This document shows positions 1-6,980 of a stretch of DNA of 10,567 nt, piece after piece. The DNA lies in contig DKJQ01000228.1 of the NCBI GenBank assembly GCA_002454845.1, positions 1,485 to 12,051 on the forward strand, in the 5' to 3' direction. Source of the DNA: Ignavibacteria bacterium UBA6688. Its GTDB lineage: Bacteria; Bacteroidota; Ignavibacteria; UBA10030. A program made the position numbers and the translations under genes. A model generated the notes under the pieces. The model made no database searches. It had not been told where the DNA came from and was given only the letters and a program-made list of their open reading frames with translations. Each line of letters starts with the position of its first letter. The stretch's first letter is position 1.

Positions 1-1254
1 TCGATGGCGTTTGCGCTGCTGCTTCTCGCGGCCTGCGAGGTCAACCCCCCATCCGGACTGGGCGAACCAAACGCGCTCGCCGGCCCGCAGGGTTTCAGTG
101 GGTCGCTTTCGTTGGCAACGACTGTTGATTTGGGCTCAGCTTCGACCTTCGCCGTCCTGGGTGGGACGACTGTCACCAATGCCGGTCCATCACTCATCAC
201 CGGAGATCTGGGTGTATTCCCGGGTACCGCAATCACCGGCTTCGACCTCGCGTCAAACACAATCATGGGTCCAGGGACAGTGACAGCAGGGCTTGGGATA
301 GTGACCGGGACGATCTATGCGGGAGGTCCTGTCGCAGAAGCGGCTCATAATGACGCCACCATCGCGTACAATGAACTCGTAGCCCAGACGCCTGATAGTA
401 TCTACTCGGGTGATGGTTATCAGCTCAATGGAATGACCTTCACGCCCGGCGTTTATAAGTTTGACCCGTCTGCCAACCTGCAGGTCAATGGTACGGTCTA
501 CCTTGACTTCCAGGGTAACAGCGACGCCGTCTTTATTTTCCAGATGGGTACCACGCTTGTCACGATGCATGATTCAAAAGTCATCGCGATCAACACCGGC
601 AATCCGACTTGCCTTGGTTCAAATGTGTATTGGGCTGTTGGTTCCTCAGCGACGATTGATGGGGCCGAGTTCATTGGAACCGTAATTGCCTACACGACCA
701 TTACCATGACTTCCGCCGCGAACTTGTCCGGTCCTACAAGCGTGTCCGGTAGAATGTTGGCTTTGGGTGGTGAAGTAACCATGGTTACCCAAAACATCTC
801 GGTCTGCGGCACCTCCGACGGCGGCTCTGTTCCGCCCAAGAATTGCAGAGACTTCGTGACTGGTGGAGGATGGATTGGCGACAAGGCGACCTTTGGCGTC
901 AGCGGCGGCATGAAAAATGGCAAGTTCTGGGGCCAGCTCTCCTTCAATGACCACGATGGGATGAAGGTCAAGAGTACGGAAGTTACGGCGTACATCTACA
1001 TCGATGCCGTGACACGTCAGATCGAGGGTATTGCCAAAATCAACGGTAAGGGTTCCTTCCCGTACACAGTTGTTGTATCGGACAACGGCGAGCCCGGCCG
1101 CGACGACAGCTTCAGTCTGGAAATCTCGGATTACACTGCCTCGGGCACTCTGATCGGCGGCGGCAACATCCAGCTTCACAAGGCATGTGGAGAGTCCGAT
1201 AAGAATGATAAAGAGAAGTACGATGATGCAAACGAAAAGAAATATTCACATTGA
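1..1254 (+). CDS. Ice-binding-like DUF3494 lipoprotein with C-terminal post-COAP-1-like domain (5' end probably cut)
   Basis: Residue numbers count from the ATG at 4. The protein begins with a hydrophobic stretch and a lipobox-like LAAC (Cys11), so it is probably a lipoprotein exported by Sec and anchored by lipid. The usual positively charged n-region is missing and the frame stays open to base 1, so the true start probably lies upstream of the window. Residues about 41-268 match the DUF3494 ice-binding-like beta-solenoid: TVTNAG, TGDLGVFPG, TPGVYKF, AVFIFQMGTTL, VYWAVGSSATIDG and GRMLALGGEVTM are family hallmarks. Residues about 284-393, from VTGGGWI through DNGEPGRDDSF to GGNIQLHK, resemble the post-COAP-1 type beta-sandwich domain found at the C-terminus of other surface proteins. 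A charged Lys/Asp/Glu tail (397-416) closes the protein. DUF3494 members bind ice or serve as surface adhesion modules. Ice binding is not shown here and an adhesin or matrix role is equally likely. Confidence 0.85.
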   Translation, partial: SMAFALLLLAACEVNPPSGLGEPNALAGPQGFSGSLSLATTVDLGSASTFAVLGGTTVTNAGPSLITGDLGVFPGTAITGFDLASNTIMGPGTVTAGLGIVTGTIYAGGPVAEAAHNDATIAYNELVAQTPDSIYSGDGYQLNGMTFTPGVYKFDPSANLQVNGTVYLDFQGNSDAVFIFQMGTTLVTMHDSKVIAINTGNPTCLGSNVYWAVGSSATIDGAEFIGTVIAYTTITMTSAANLSGPTSVSGRMLALGGEVTMVTQNISVCGTSDGGSVPPKNCRDFVTGGGWIGDKATFGVSGGMKNGKFWGQLSFNDHDGMKVKSTEVTAYIYIDAVTRQIEGIAKINGKGSFPYTVVVSDNGEPGRDDSFSLEISDYTASGTLIGGGNIQLHKACGESDKNDKEKYDDANEKKYSH

Positions 1255-1294
1255 CGGCGATACCGATCGCAGCAGAAATCGAGAAACCTCACAA

Positions 1295-1328
1295 GGGTAC
1301 GCCCCGGTTCAAAGCCCGAGGCGTACCC
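1295..1328. repeat. 9-bp perfect inverted repeat after the DUF3494 gene
   Basis: GGGTACGCC (1295-1303) pairs exactly with GGCGTACCC (1320-1328) around a 16-nt loop. It lies about 40 bp after the stop of the DUF3494 gene and upstream of the next gene. No T-run follows on either strand, so it is a weak candidate for an intrinsic terminator. It could instead act as an mRNA 3' stabiliser or a leader structure of the next gene. The rest of 1255-1480 shows nothing I can name. Confidence 0.45.
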
Positions 1329-1504
1329 GTAAGAGGAATCGCTGAGTTCCATCCCAGGTCGGACAGGTTCTCGCATTGACGGGCGATGAAGATGAGAGAC
1401 ATGAGGGCCAATCATCAGTATCTCCATATCGTGAGTTCACCATGAACAACAATCCTACTCTTACTATCCATGAGGTTCTTATGTATCGATCTCGCAGGTT
1501 CGTC

Positions 1505-3475
1505 ATGAGCGAGAGGCTGATGAGCCTTTGGCTCAAAAAACTAATCTTCAGCTCTTTGATCCTGGTCTGTGCCATCACAACGATGGTTGCACAGCAGGAT
1601 GTTCAAAGGGCACAACCGGTATGGTGGTATGGCGCATCCGGCGCGTTGAACTTCAATTTCTACTACGGAACAACGCAGATGTTGAACGCCGCGATCACAT
1701 CCCCGGGGCCCTTCCATAAAGGGGAGGGAAGGGGATTCAATGCCGCACTTCTTCTGGAGTATCGCCCGGACCCCGTGTGGGGCGGCATCCTGCAGGTGGG
1801 ATATGATGATCGGCGTGGATCGTTCGACGGTATCATAAGCCCATGCAACGATTGTCCGGAAGCGCTGTCCACAAGCCCCACCTATATCACCGTCGAACCG
1901 AGCTTGCGGATCGGAACGGTTTCATCCGGGTTCTACCTCTTTGTCGGTCCGACTTTCAGTTTCAATGTTGGGAAGGACTTTACATACACCCACCAGGGAA
2001 ATCCTGGTTTCCAGAGCACGGACACGTGGAGTGATATGCGCGCGATGGTGTTTTCGGCACAGGCCGGAATCGGGTTAGACATTCCGCTCTCTTCTGAAAA
2101 CGCCGAAACACAGGTCAATTTCTCACCGTTTATTTCATTCTCACCGGACTTTCACGGACCACGCTCCGTGGAAAGTTGGAAGGTGAATGTCTTCCGGGCA
2201 GGCGCTTCCCTGAAGTTTGGAAGCGGGGATATCATCCCGCGTGCGGTCGTTCCCCGTCCGGTCGTCCCAGAGGGTGATGTTCAGTTTTCGATCCGGGCCC
2301 CAAAGGCCGTACCGGTTCAGCGCAAAGTACGGGAGACCTTCCCGCTGCGGAATTACGTCTTTTTTGATAAAGGATCGAGCGAGGTACCGAACCGCTATGT
2401 CGCGCTGACGACAGACCAGGCGTCAAGGTTTAGAGAAGATCAATTGCAACTGGTAGAGCCGGCCAGTATGACCGGTCGGTCGCAACGACAATTGGTGCTG
2501 TATTATAACATCCTGAACATCCTGGGTGATCGGCTGAGGAGCAGTCCGAGAGCGAGCATCACGTTAACGGGCTCGTCAGCGAATGGTCCGGCGGAAGGTC
2601 AGGCGTTTGCAGAATCGATCAAACGGTATCTTGTGACAATCTTTGGCATTGACGGGTCCCGAATCGTCACGGCAGGCCAGGACAAACCCCGCGTTCCATC
2701 GGAGCAACCGGGCGGCATACGAGAGCTCACGCTCCTGCGGGCCGAAGATCGTCGGGTTGATATCGAGAGTCATTCGCCAGAGATGCTGTTGCAGGTCGGG
2801 GGTCCGTTCGACGCGCTGAAACCGACACAAATCGTTGTTGTGCACGAAGATCCGCTCGACAGCCACGTCCTGTTCAATGTCGCAGGAGCAAGAGACGTTC
2901 TCTCGTCGTGGTCTTTGGAAGTGCGCGACGAACGCGGGTCCGTTCAACGTTACGGGCCGTTCACGCGGGACCGGGAGAGCGTACCAGGAAGAACCATCCT
3001 GGGAACTCGAGCCGAAGGGGATTACAAGGTCGTGATGCTCGGACAAACGAAGCGCGGACGTTCCGTCAGAAAAGAGGGTTCCGTGCACCTCGTCCGCCGG
3101 GAAGAGGTGAAAGAAGAGGGTCTGCGGTTCAGCATTCTGTTTGAATTCGGCACATCCGCAACCGTCGAAAAATATTCGACGTTCCTGACCGACATGGTGG
3201 CGCCGCTGATTCCTGAAGGCGGAACGGTCATCATCCACGGTCATACCGATATTATCGGAGACGATGAATTCAATCAGACATTGTCGTATGAGAGGGCTGC
3301 CGAGGCCCAGGCCATCCTTGAACGAGCGATCGCGACGAGAGGAAAGAGCGGGGTCACATTTGAAACGTACGGGTTCGGCGAGGATTTCCGCTATACCGTG
3401 TTTGAAAACAATACTCCCGAAGAGCGCTGTTACAATAGAAACGTCATCATCGATATCGTCGTGCCGGCAAAGTAA
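1505..3475 (+). CDS. OmpA-family outer-membrane protein with N-terminal beta-barrel and two OmpA-like domains
   Basis: The predicted protein is 656 aa from the ATG at 1505. It opens with a Sec signal peptide (LKKLIFSSLILVCAITTMVAQQ). The frame is open back to a TTG at 1376, but upstream starts would bury the signal. An ATG at 1481 with TGAGG before it and one at 1520 with GAGAGG before it are real alternatives. Residues about 38-240 have alternating aromatic strands (WWYGASGALNFNFYYG), as in an outer-membrane barrel, with a CNDC pair in one loop. Residues about 280-420 form a first OmpA-like fold that has lost the peptidoglycan-binding residues. An Ig/FlgD-like beta segment covers about 449-532. 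Residues 540-656 form a canonical OmpA C-domain with GHTD (Asp582) and Arg597, the pair that binds diaminopimelate of peptidoglycan in OmpA. The role is likely to tie outer membrane to cell wall. A hairpin follows the stop. Confidence 0.88.
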   Translation: MSERLMSLWLKKLIFSSLILVCAITTMVAQQDVQRAQPVWWYGASGALNFNFYYGTTQMLNAAITSPGPFHKGEGRGFNAALLLEYRPDPVWGGILQVGYDDRRGSFDGIISPCNDCPEALSTSPTYITVEPSLRIGTVSSGFYLFVGPTFSFNVGKDFTYTHQGNPGFQSTDTWSDMRAMVFSAQAGIGLDIPLSSENAETQVNFSPFISFSPDFHGPRSVESWKVNVFRAGASLKFGSGDIIPRAVVPRPVVPEGDVQFSIRAPKAVPVQRKVRETFPLRNYVFFDKGSSEVPNRYVALTTDQASRFREDQLQLVEPASMTGRSQRQLVLYYNILNILGDRLRSSPRASITLTGSSANGPAEGQAFAESIKRYLVTIFGIDGSRIVTAGQDKPRVPSEQPGGIRELTLLRAEDRRVDIESHSPEMLLQVGGPFDALKPTQIVVVHEDPLDSHVLFNVAGARDVLSSWSLEVRDERGSVQRYGPFTRDRESVPGRTILGTRAEGDYKVVMLGQTKRGRSVRKEGSVHLVRREEVKEEGLRFSILFEFGTSATVEKYSTFLTDMVAPLIPEGGTVIIHGHTDIIGDDEFNQTLSYERAAEAQAILERAIATRGKSGVTFETYGFGEDFRYTVFENNTPEERCYNRNVIIDIVVPAK

Positions 3476-3511
3476 GATGTCCGTTTGTGGATACAAACCA
3501 TATGGGGCAAC

Positions 3512-3531
3512 AGGGGCCTCCGGTCCCTTTT
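3512..3531 (+). terminator. Short intrinsic terminator after the first OmpA gene
   Basis: AGGGGCC (3512-3518), loop TCC, GGTCCCT (3522-3528) forms a 7-bp stem with one G-U pair, and the final T begins a run of four T (3528-3531). It lies 37 bp past the OmpA stop and before the start of the next small gene. The T-run is short, so termination may be partial. Confidence 0.5.
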
Positions 3532-3553
3532 GAAAGAACGGAATGAACGTGCT

Positions 3554-3730
3554 ATGAAAGAATCAGGCATCAACAAGAACGTACTCACCATGATGTTCGG
3601 CGTCCTCTTCATAGGAGGGGCAGCAGCAATTTTCGGGATCGTTCGGGCGACAAAGCATTCCGAACACCAGGCCGGGTTTCTTCTGGAAGAACCGGATGGA
3701 AATATCTTCGTCTGCGGAGCGCACGCCTGA
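3554..3730 (+). CDS. Small single-pass membrane protein, unknown function (58 aa)
   Basis: I do not recognise this protein. It has a short basic N-terminus (MKESGINKN), one hydrophobic helix at about 10-30 rich in Gly/Ala, and a tail of some 28 residues ending in NIFVCGAHA with a single cysteine. I chose the ATG at 3554. A TTG at 3485 in the same frame would add 23 residues, but it lies before the terminator-like hairpin at 3512-3531 and would put charged residues ahead of the helix. The ribosome binding site is weak. It sits between envelope genes on the same strand, so an envelope role is plausible, but its reality as a gene is only moderately supported. Confidence 0.5.
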   Translation: MKESGINKNVLTMMFGVLFIGGAAAIFGIVRATKHSEHQAGFLLEEPDGNIFVCGAHA

Positions 3731-3846
3731 GGAACGCCATCGGACATGCGCTTCTGACAGATTGTTAGAGAAAAAAGCAAGAAAGAAACATCAAGGATGT
3801 GACACGTCGCAGTGGTTGAAGAGGGCATGTCCGCGTGCCGGACGGT

Positions 3847-3852
3847 GGAGGG
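3847..3852 (+). promoter_or_regulatory. Ribosome binding site deciding a GTG start
   Basis: GGAGGG stands 4 nt before the GTG at 3857. It favours that start over an in-frame GTG at 3812 (nearest purine run 14 nt away) and an ATG at 3827 (purine run almost touching the start). Confidence 0.5.
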
Positions 3853-3856
3853 TTGG

Positions 3857-4249
3857 GTGAAACTGTATTATTACTCAAGGGAATCACAAACGTTCGTTGA
3901 AGCGAAGTGGGCCGGAGCAAAGTTCGCTCTTATGGGAATCGTTCTCGGGACTATCCTACTCTTCGGTTTCGCGAAACTGAATCAGTCCTTTGCCAGCACT
4001 CTCGGGTCCCGCGAGACGCATACTCTCTCTGCAGAGAACGAGATTCTTCGGCAGCAATTGAGCCTGATGTCCCCCCGGGTGGACGAACTGGAGATGCAGA
4101 CGAAGCAATTGGTCGAGCATGCCAACAGACTCCATAAGCTTCTCAGCTTCAGCAAGGTCACGGGAGACACGGTTCGAAGCAATGGTGTTCGTACCAAAGG
4201 CATGGAGATCCAGTCCGTCGGTGCTGCGTCGGCAAGTTTCCGCCCTTGA
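3857..4249 (+). CDS. Membrane-anchored coiled-coil protein (130 aa)
   Basis: From the GTG at 3857 the protein reads MKLYYYSRESQTFVEAKW, then one transmembrane helix at about 23-39, then a coiled coil at about 60-96 (ENEILRQQLS through KLLSFS), and a polar tail ending ASFRP. The start was chosen for its good ribosome binding site. Starts at 3812 or 3827 would add 15 or 10 residues. The order of short aromatic N-terminus, single span and periplasmic coiled coil resembles the N-terminal part of some membrane-bound M23 peptidoglycan peptidases, yet no peptidase domain (HxxxD, HxH) follows in any frame before the next gene. It may be a stand-alone scaffold or partner for an envelope enzyme. This comparison comes from architecture and memory, not a search. 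Confidence 0.65.
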   Translation: MKLYYYSRESQTFVEAKWAGAKFALMGIVLGTILLFGFAKLNQSFASTLGSRETHTLSAENEILRQQLSLMSPRVDELEMQTKQLVEHANRLHKLLSFSKVTGDTVRSNGVRTKGMEIQSVGAASASFRP

Positions 4250-4288
4250 ATTCAACCGAGGGTCATCAGCAATCAACTGAGAATTCAT

Positions 4289-4296
4289 GGAAAGGG
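4289..4296 (+). promoter_or_regulatory. Ribosome binding site deciding the start of the 51-aa gene
   Basis: GGAAAGGG ends 6 nt before the ATG at 4303. The ATG at 4297 directly abuts it and the TTG at 4246 has no such site, so 4303 is the preferred start. Confidence 0.5.
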
Positions 4297-4302
4297 ATGA
4301 AG

Positions 4303-4458
4303 ATGAACCTACTATACGTTATTGCGGTCGTGCTCGTGATATTGTGGCTTGTGGGGTTTCTGACCGCGACCCTGGGAGGACTCATTCACATCCTGTTGGT
4401 GCTTGCCATTATAGCTGTACTGCTGAGGGTTATTCGCGGTCGAAAAGCCCTTGGCTAA
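4303..4458 (+). CDS. lmo0937-family (DUF5670-like) small membrane protein
   Basis: This 51-aa protein has two hydrophobic helices (about 3-21 and 27-42) joined by a TLGGLIH turn, and a basic end, RVIRGRKALG. The pattern LYVIAVVLVILWLVGF, then GGLIHILLVLAIIAVLLR, then RGR is typical of the short lmo0937 family, found in many bacteria. Its function is unknown to me. The reading frame extends back to a TTG at 4246, but the family begins at the MNLLY start and the ribosome binding site supports it. It lies 53 bp after the coiled-coil gene and 67 bp before the second OmpA gene, all on one strand, so the three may be transcribed together. Confidence 0.8.
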   Translation: MNLLYVIAVVLVILWLVGFLTATLGGLIHILLVLAIIAVLLRVIRGRKALG

Positions 4459-4511
4459 CCATTGATCATGCTCTATATGTAACAGAGTTCACAAAATCCA
4501 CCAAACCAATC

Positions 4512-4518
4512 AAGGAGG
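4512..4518 (+). promoter_or_regulatory. Strong ribosome binding site of the second OmpA gene
   Basis: AAGGAGG, a full anti-Shine-Dalgarno match, lies 7 nt before the ATG at 4526. It suggests high translation, as expected for an abundant outer-membrane protein. Confidence 0.85.
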
Positions 4519-4525
4519 CGTCATC

Positions 4526-5791
4526 ATGAAACGTTTTATCCTATGCACTCTCCTGGTCGCAGCGTTCGGTTTCCAGAACCACCTCCAGGCACAATTTATG
4601 GATTCCAAGCTCGCGTGGGGCCTGGAAGCGGGCGGCGCCCACGGGGGGAATCATGACGCGGACAAATGGGGGATGCAGTATCGCGGGTTCCTCCAGTTTG
4701 ACCTCCTCTCCCCCAACCTTATTGGCCAACTGGGAATGGGTTATACCAAACTCGTATCTCCCAATGTGTATTCTGCAGAAACCGGCCTTGCGGAAATACG
4801 CCTGCTCCTCAGTCCGTTTGCCCTGCCGGATTTGTTTCCGTATCTCTACGCCGGGTTCGCTGGTTCGAAACAGTTGAATGTCAGCGGCACCGACCTTTTA
4901 ATGATGGTTCCTTTCGGCGCCGGTATCCAAACCAGACTTTCCAGGTCCGTGTTCCTGTCCATCAACGGAGGGTATAATCTGTCACTCTCCGACAAACTCG
5001 ATGGACGCGCCCGTACGGATACCGATCTCAATGATATTACCAACTCGAAACATGATGGTTTTTACGGTTTCTCCGCCGGACTTGCTTTTTCGCTGGGAAG
5101 CAGCTACCAGGAGGCAAGGGACAAAGAGAAGGCGCTTGCCGACGCGGAAACAGCCCGGTTGAAGCAGCAGGCCGATGCCGCAGCAGAGGCGAGACGGGTC
5201 AAAGAAGCGAGCGATGCAGAGGCGCGGCGGGTGAGAGAATTAGCCGATGCTGAAGCCCGAAGAGTGAAGCAGGCGGCCGATGCCGCCGCTGAGGCACAGC
5301 GTGTCAAGGGAGCAACGGATGCAGAGTCACTGCGTATCAGAGCAGCCGCCGATGCCGAGGCGAGGAGAGTGAAGGACCTGGCTGATGCCGAAGCGCGTCG
5401 GTTGGCCGACCTGAAAAAGGCCGGCGATATGATCATTATTCTGGAAAAAGGCAAGAAGGTCGTTCTCACGGGCGTCACGTTTGAGTTCAACAAGGCGACT
5501 CTCACGTACGCTTCCGAGAGGATCCTCACCATTGCTTACAACGCGCTTGTCGCGAATCCTGATGTCTCGGTAGAAATCAGCGGGCATACGGATAATGTGG
5601 GGAGCCAGCAATATAATCAGAGTCTGTCGTTGCAGCGAGCTCAGTCCGTGAAGAACTGGCTCGTCCAAAAAGGCATCCCCTCGAATAGGATGAAAACAGT
5701 CGGAAAAGGCATGAACGAACCCGTCGCTTCGAACGTTACCGATTCAGGCCGGGCGGAAAATCGACGCATTGAATTCTACGTCGAGCAGTAG
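4526..5791 (+). CDS. OmpA-family outer-membrane protein with hendecad-repeat linker
   Basis: The protein is 421 aa. It starts with a clear signal peptide (MKRFILCTLLVAAFGF), likely cut after LQA (residue 22). Residues about 25-192 have beta-barrel character: alternating strands rich in Gly, Tyr and Phe, with closing strand GFSAGLAFSL. Residues 205-296 form an uninterrupted Ala/Arg/Glu helix of near-identical units on the theme ADAEARRVK. Residues about 305-421 are an OmpA C-domain: TFEFNKATL, ISGHTDNVG with Asp356, LSLQRAQSV with Arg371, and GRAENRRIEF. Asp356 and Arg371 match the pair that holds diaminopimelate of peptidoglycan in OmpA proteins. The barrel should sit in the outer membrane, the helix span part of the periplasm and the C-domain grip the cell wall. 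The gene ends 203 bp from the convergent atpG, and a strong shared terminator lies between them. Confidence 0.92.
   Translation: MKRFILCTLLVAAFGFQNHLQAQFMDSKLAWGLEAGGAHGGNHDADKWGMQYRGFLQFDLLSPNLIGQLGMGYTKLVSPNVYSAETGLAEIRLLLSPFALPDLFPYLYAGFAGSKQLNVSGTDLLMMVPFGAGIQTRLSRSVFLSINGGYNLSLSDKLDGRARTDTDLNDITNSKHDGFYGFSAGLAFSLGSSYQEARDKEKALADAETARLKQQADAAAEARRVKEASDAEARRVRELADAEARRVKQAADAAAEAQRVKGATDAESLRIRAAADAEARRVKDLADAEARRLADLKKAGDMIIILEKGKKVVLTGVTFEFNKATLTYASERILTIAYNALVANPDVSVEISGHTDNVGSQQYNQSLSLQRAQSVKNWLVQKGIPSNRMKTVGKGMNEPVASNVTDSGRAENRRIEFYVEQ
5138..5413 (+). repeat. In-gene 33/39-bp repeats coding a hendecad coiled coil
   Basis: Eight consecutive units of 11, 13, 11, 11, 13, 11, 11 and 11 residues encode residues 205-296 of the OmpA-family protein. 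The 11-13-11 set recurs, giving a 105-bp higher-order repeat (5138-5242 and 5243-5347) and then a two-unit remainder. Within each unit the Asp-Ala-Glu-Ala-Arg-Arg core is kept while codons drift, so the copies are not recent perfect duplications. Confidence 0.8.
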
Positions 5792-5869
5792 CCCATAAGG
5801 GGAATACGGTAGAACCATGAGCCGTACTCTTTCAGTGTCAATTCTGAAATACCATGGTGAGCGGAAGGA

Positions 5870-5899
5870 AGCCCTTCGATAGTGCTCAGGGGAGGGGCT
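5870..5899. repeat. REP-like palindromic stretch in the convergent spacer
   Basis: The stretch begins AGCCCTTCGATAGTGCTCAGG and ends GAGGGGCT, so its ends (AGCCC/GGGCT) and inner CCCTT...CAGGG can pair. It resembles the widespread dispersed element of the form CCCTTCGACnnGCTCAGGG known from many bacterial genomes. It is non-coding and only one copy is visible here. The rest of 5792-5994, apart from the terminator, holds only a weak 6-bp hairpin (TTTCAG/CTGAAA, 5830-5849). Confidence 0.45.
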
Positions 5900-5926
5900 C
5901 CAACGCAGCCGTGGTCTGGTACAATA

Positions 5927-5961
5927 GAAAACCGCCGCCGGGAAGACCGGCGGCGGTTTTC
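5927..5961. terminator. Bidirectional intrinsic terminator between the OmpA gene and atpG
   Basis: A perfect 15-bp stem, 5927-5941 with 5947-5961, encloses the loop GAAGA. The core is nine or more G-C pairs (CCGCCGCCGG/CCGGCGGCGG) flanked by AAAA on the left and TTTT on the right, so it presents a GC stem plus T-run on both strands. It lies 33 bp past the atpG stop and 135 bp past the OmpA stop, and is placed to end both converging transcripts. Confidence 0.92.
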
Positions 5962-5994
5962 ATTTTCCTCCATCCACAACCTCCCGGCGTTCGG

Positions 5995-6891
5995 CTATCC
6001 TGCCTTCTTCAACGCCTCCGCCCCGCTGACGATCTCGAGCAGTTCTTTGGTAATCGACGCCTGGCGGGCATTGTTGAACTGCAGGGTGAGGCTGCGGATC
6101 ATATCTTTTGCGTTCTCGGTCGCATTGTCCATGGCGGACATCCGCGCTCCCTGCTCGGCGGCGTTCGACTCGAGCAGCACGCGCCACATCAGAAAGTGCA
6201 GATGCTTCGGAATGAGGGCATTCACAATCTCATCCTTCGAAGGCTCATAGATATACTCGACCTGCGAGTGCATCATATGCGCGGCATCCTGAGCAACTTC
6301 CTCGGGGGGAACCGGAAGTACCTGCTCCACCACGATCCGCTGCTGGACCACTGATTTGAACTCGTTGTAGATCACCTCGACCTTGTCGAACTCCCCTTTC
6401 AGGTACCCCTCCGTCAGCTCTCGGATAATCGAGCGGGCCTCGCGGAAATCAAGCGATTGGAAAATGCCCACATGCTTCGCATACAGTTCGTACTCCCGCT
6501 TGTTGAAGTAATCGAACCCCTTCTTCCCCACCGTGATCAACCGCAGGTCTCCGGATTCAAGCAGGGAAGCATAGTTGTTCCGGGCATGCTGTGCTGCAGC
6601 CTTGGTAATATTGCTGTTGAACGCACCGCAAAGACCACGGTCGGCCGTCACCACAACAAGAATCACCTTCTTCACCTCGCGGGTCACGAGCAACGGATTG
6701 ACTCCGGGGTCGACCTGCGGGACGAGGTGCCGCAGGAGCGCAGCCAGCTTGCGGGCGTACGGCCGCGTCGCGATGATCCCCTCCTGGGCGCGGCGGAGTT
6801 TGGCTGCCGCCACCATCTTCATCGCCTTGGTGATCTTCTGGGTGTTCCTGACGCCGGTGATGCGCCGGCGTATTTCACGGAGTGTTGCCAT
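5995..6891 (-). CDS. atpG: F-type ATP synthase subunit gamma
   Basis: This is the central rotor shaft of F1, coupling rotation of the c ring to catalysis in the alpha/beta hexamer. At 298 aa it has normal length. The N-terminus MATLREIRRRITGVRNTQKI followed by TKAMKMVAAAKLRRAQ is the conserved first helix. The middle has LVVVTADRGLCGAFNSN, another family hallmark. The C-terminal helix has NNARQASITKELLEIVSGA, in which ITKELLEIVSGAEA (280-293) fits the gamma-subunit signature. The start is set by the conserved N-terminus, with a short CAGG before it. It is the last gene of the operon, separated from atpA by an unusual 204-bp spacer and followed by a terminator. No atpD or atpC follows. Confidence 0.97.
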   Translation of the reverse strand: MATLREIRRRITGVRNTQKITKAMKMVAAAKLRRAQEGIIATRPYARKLAALLRHLVPQVDPGVNPLLVTREVKKVILVVVTADRGLCGAFNSNITKAAAQHARNNYASLLESGDLRLITVGKKGFDYFNKREYELYAKHVGIFQSLDFREARSIIRELTEGYLKGEFDKVEVIYNEFKSVVQQRIVVEQVLPVPPEEVAQDAAHMMHSQVEYIYEPSKDEIVNALIPKHLHFLMWRVLLESNAAEQGARMSAMDNATENAKDMIRSLTLQFNNARQASITKELLEIVSGAEALKKAG

Positions 6892-6919
6892 GGACCTGCT
6901 TGAATGAACCCGTTCTATG

Positions 6920-6980
6920 CCACTAAGTCACAAAGGCACCAAGAACTTATCCAACCATTCTTAAGAAAGCTTTGCGTCTT
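6920..6980. repeat. Dispersed-type element: three 8-bp tandem units and imperfect inverted repeat
   Basis: Three back-to-back octamers at 6921-6944 fit CACNAAGN. The segment 6925-6945 and the reverse complement of 6958-6980 share AAG-C-CAAAG and an AAGAA end, so the stretch folds as an imperfect hairpin with a loop at 6946-6957. The CACnAAGn series is like a family of non-coding repeats scattered in many bacterial genomes (recalled, not searched). It sits in the atpA-atpG spacer. Confidence 0.6.

Noticed and set aside
1306..1316. tRNA T-loop-like GGTTCAAAGCC
   Set aside because: The flanking arms do not form a proper T-stem and no acceptor, D or anticodon arm can be built around it. It is the loop of the 1295-1328 inverted repeat.
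1376..1504. N-terminal extension of the first OmpA gene from a TTG
   Set aside because: It would put about 43 polar residues ahead of an evident signal peptide and has no ribosome binding site.
2576..3496. Long antisense open frame (306 codons) opposite the first OmpA gene
   Set aside because: It lies wholly opposite a gene with clear domain matches, has no signal or motif of its own and reads like a codon-bias shadow.
5104..5532. 142-codon antisense frame, Ala/Ser-rich
   Set aside because: Its regular composition is the complement of the hendecad repeat in the OmpA-family gene.
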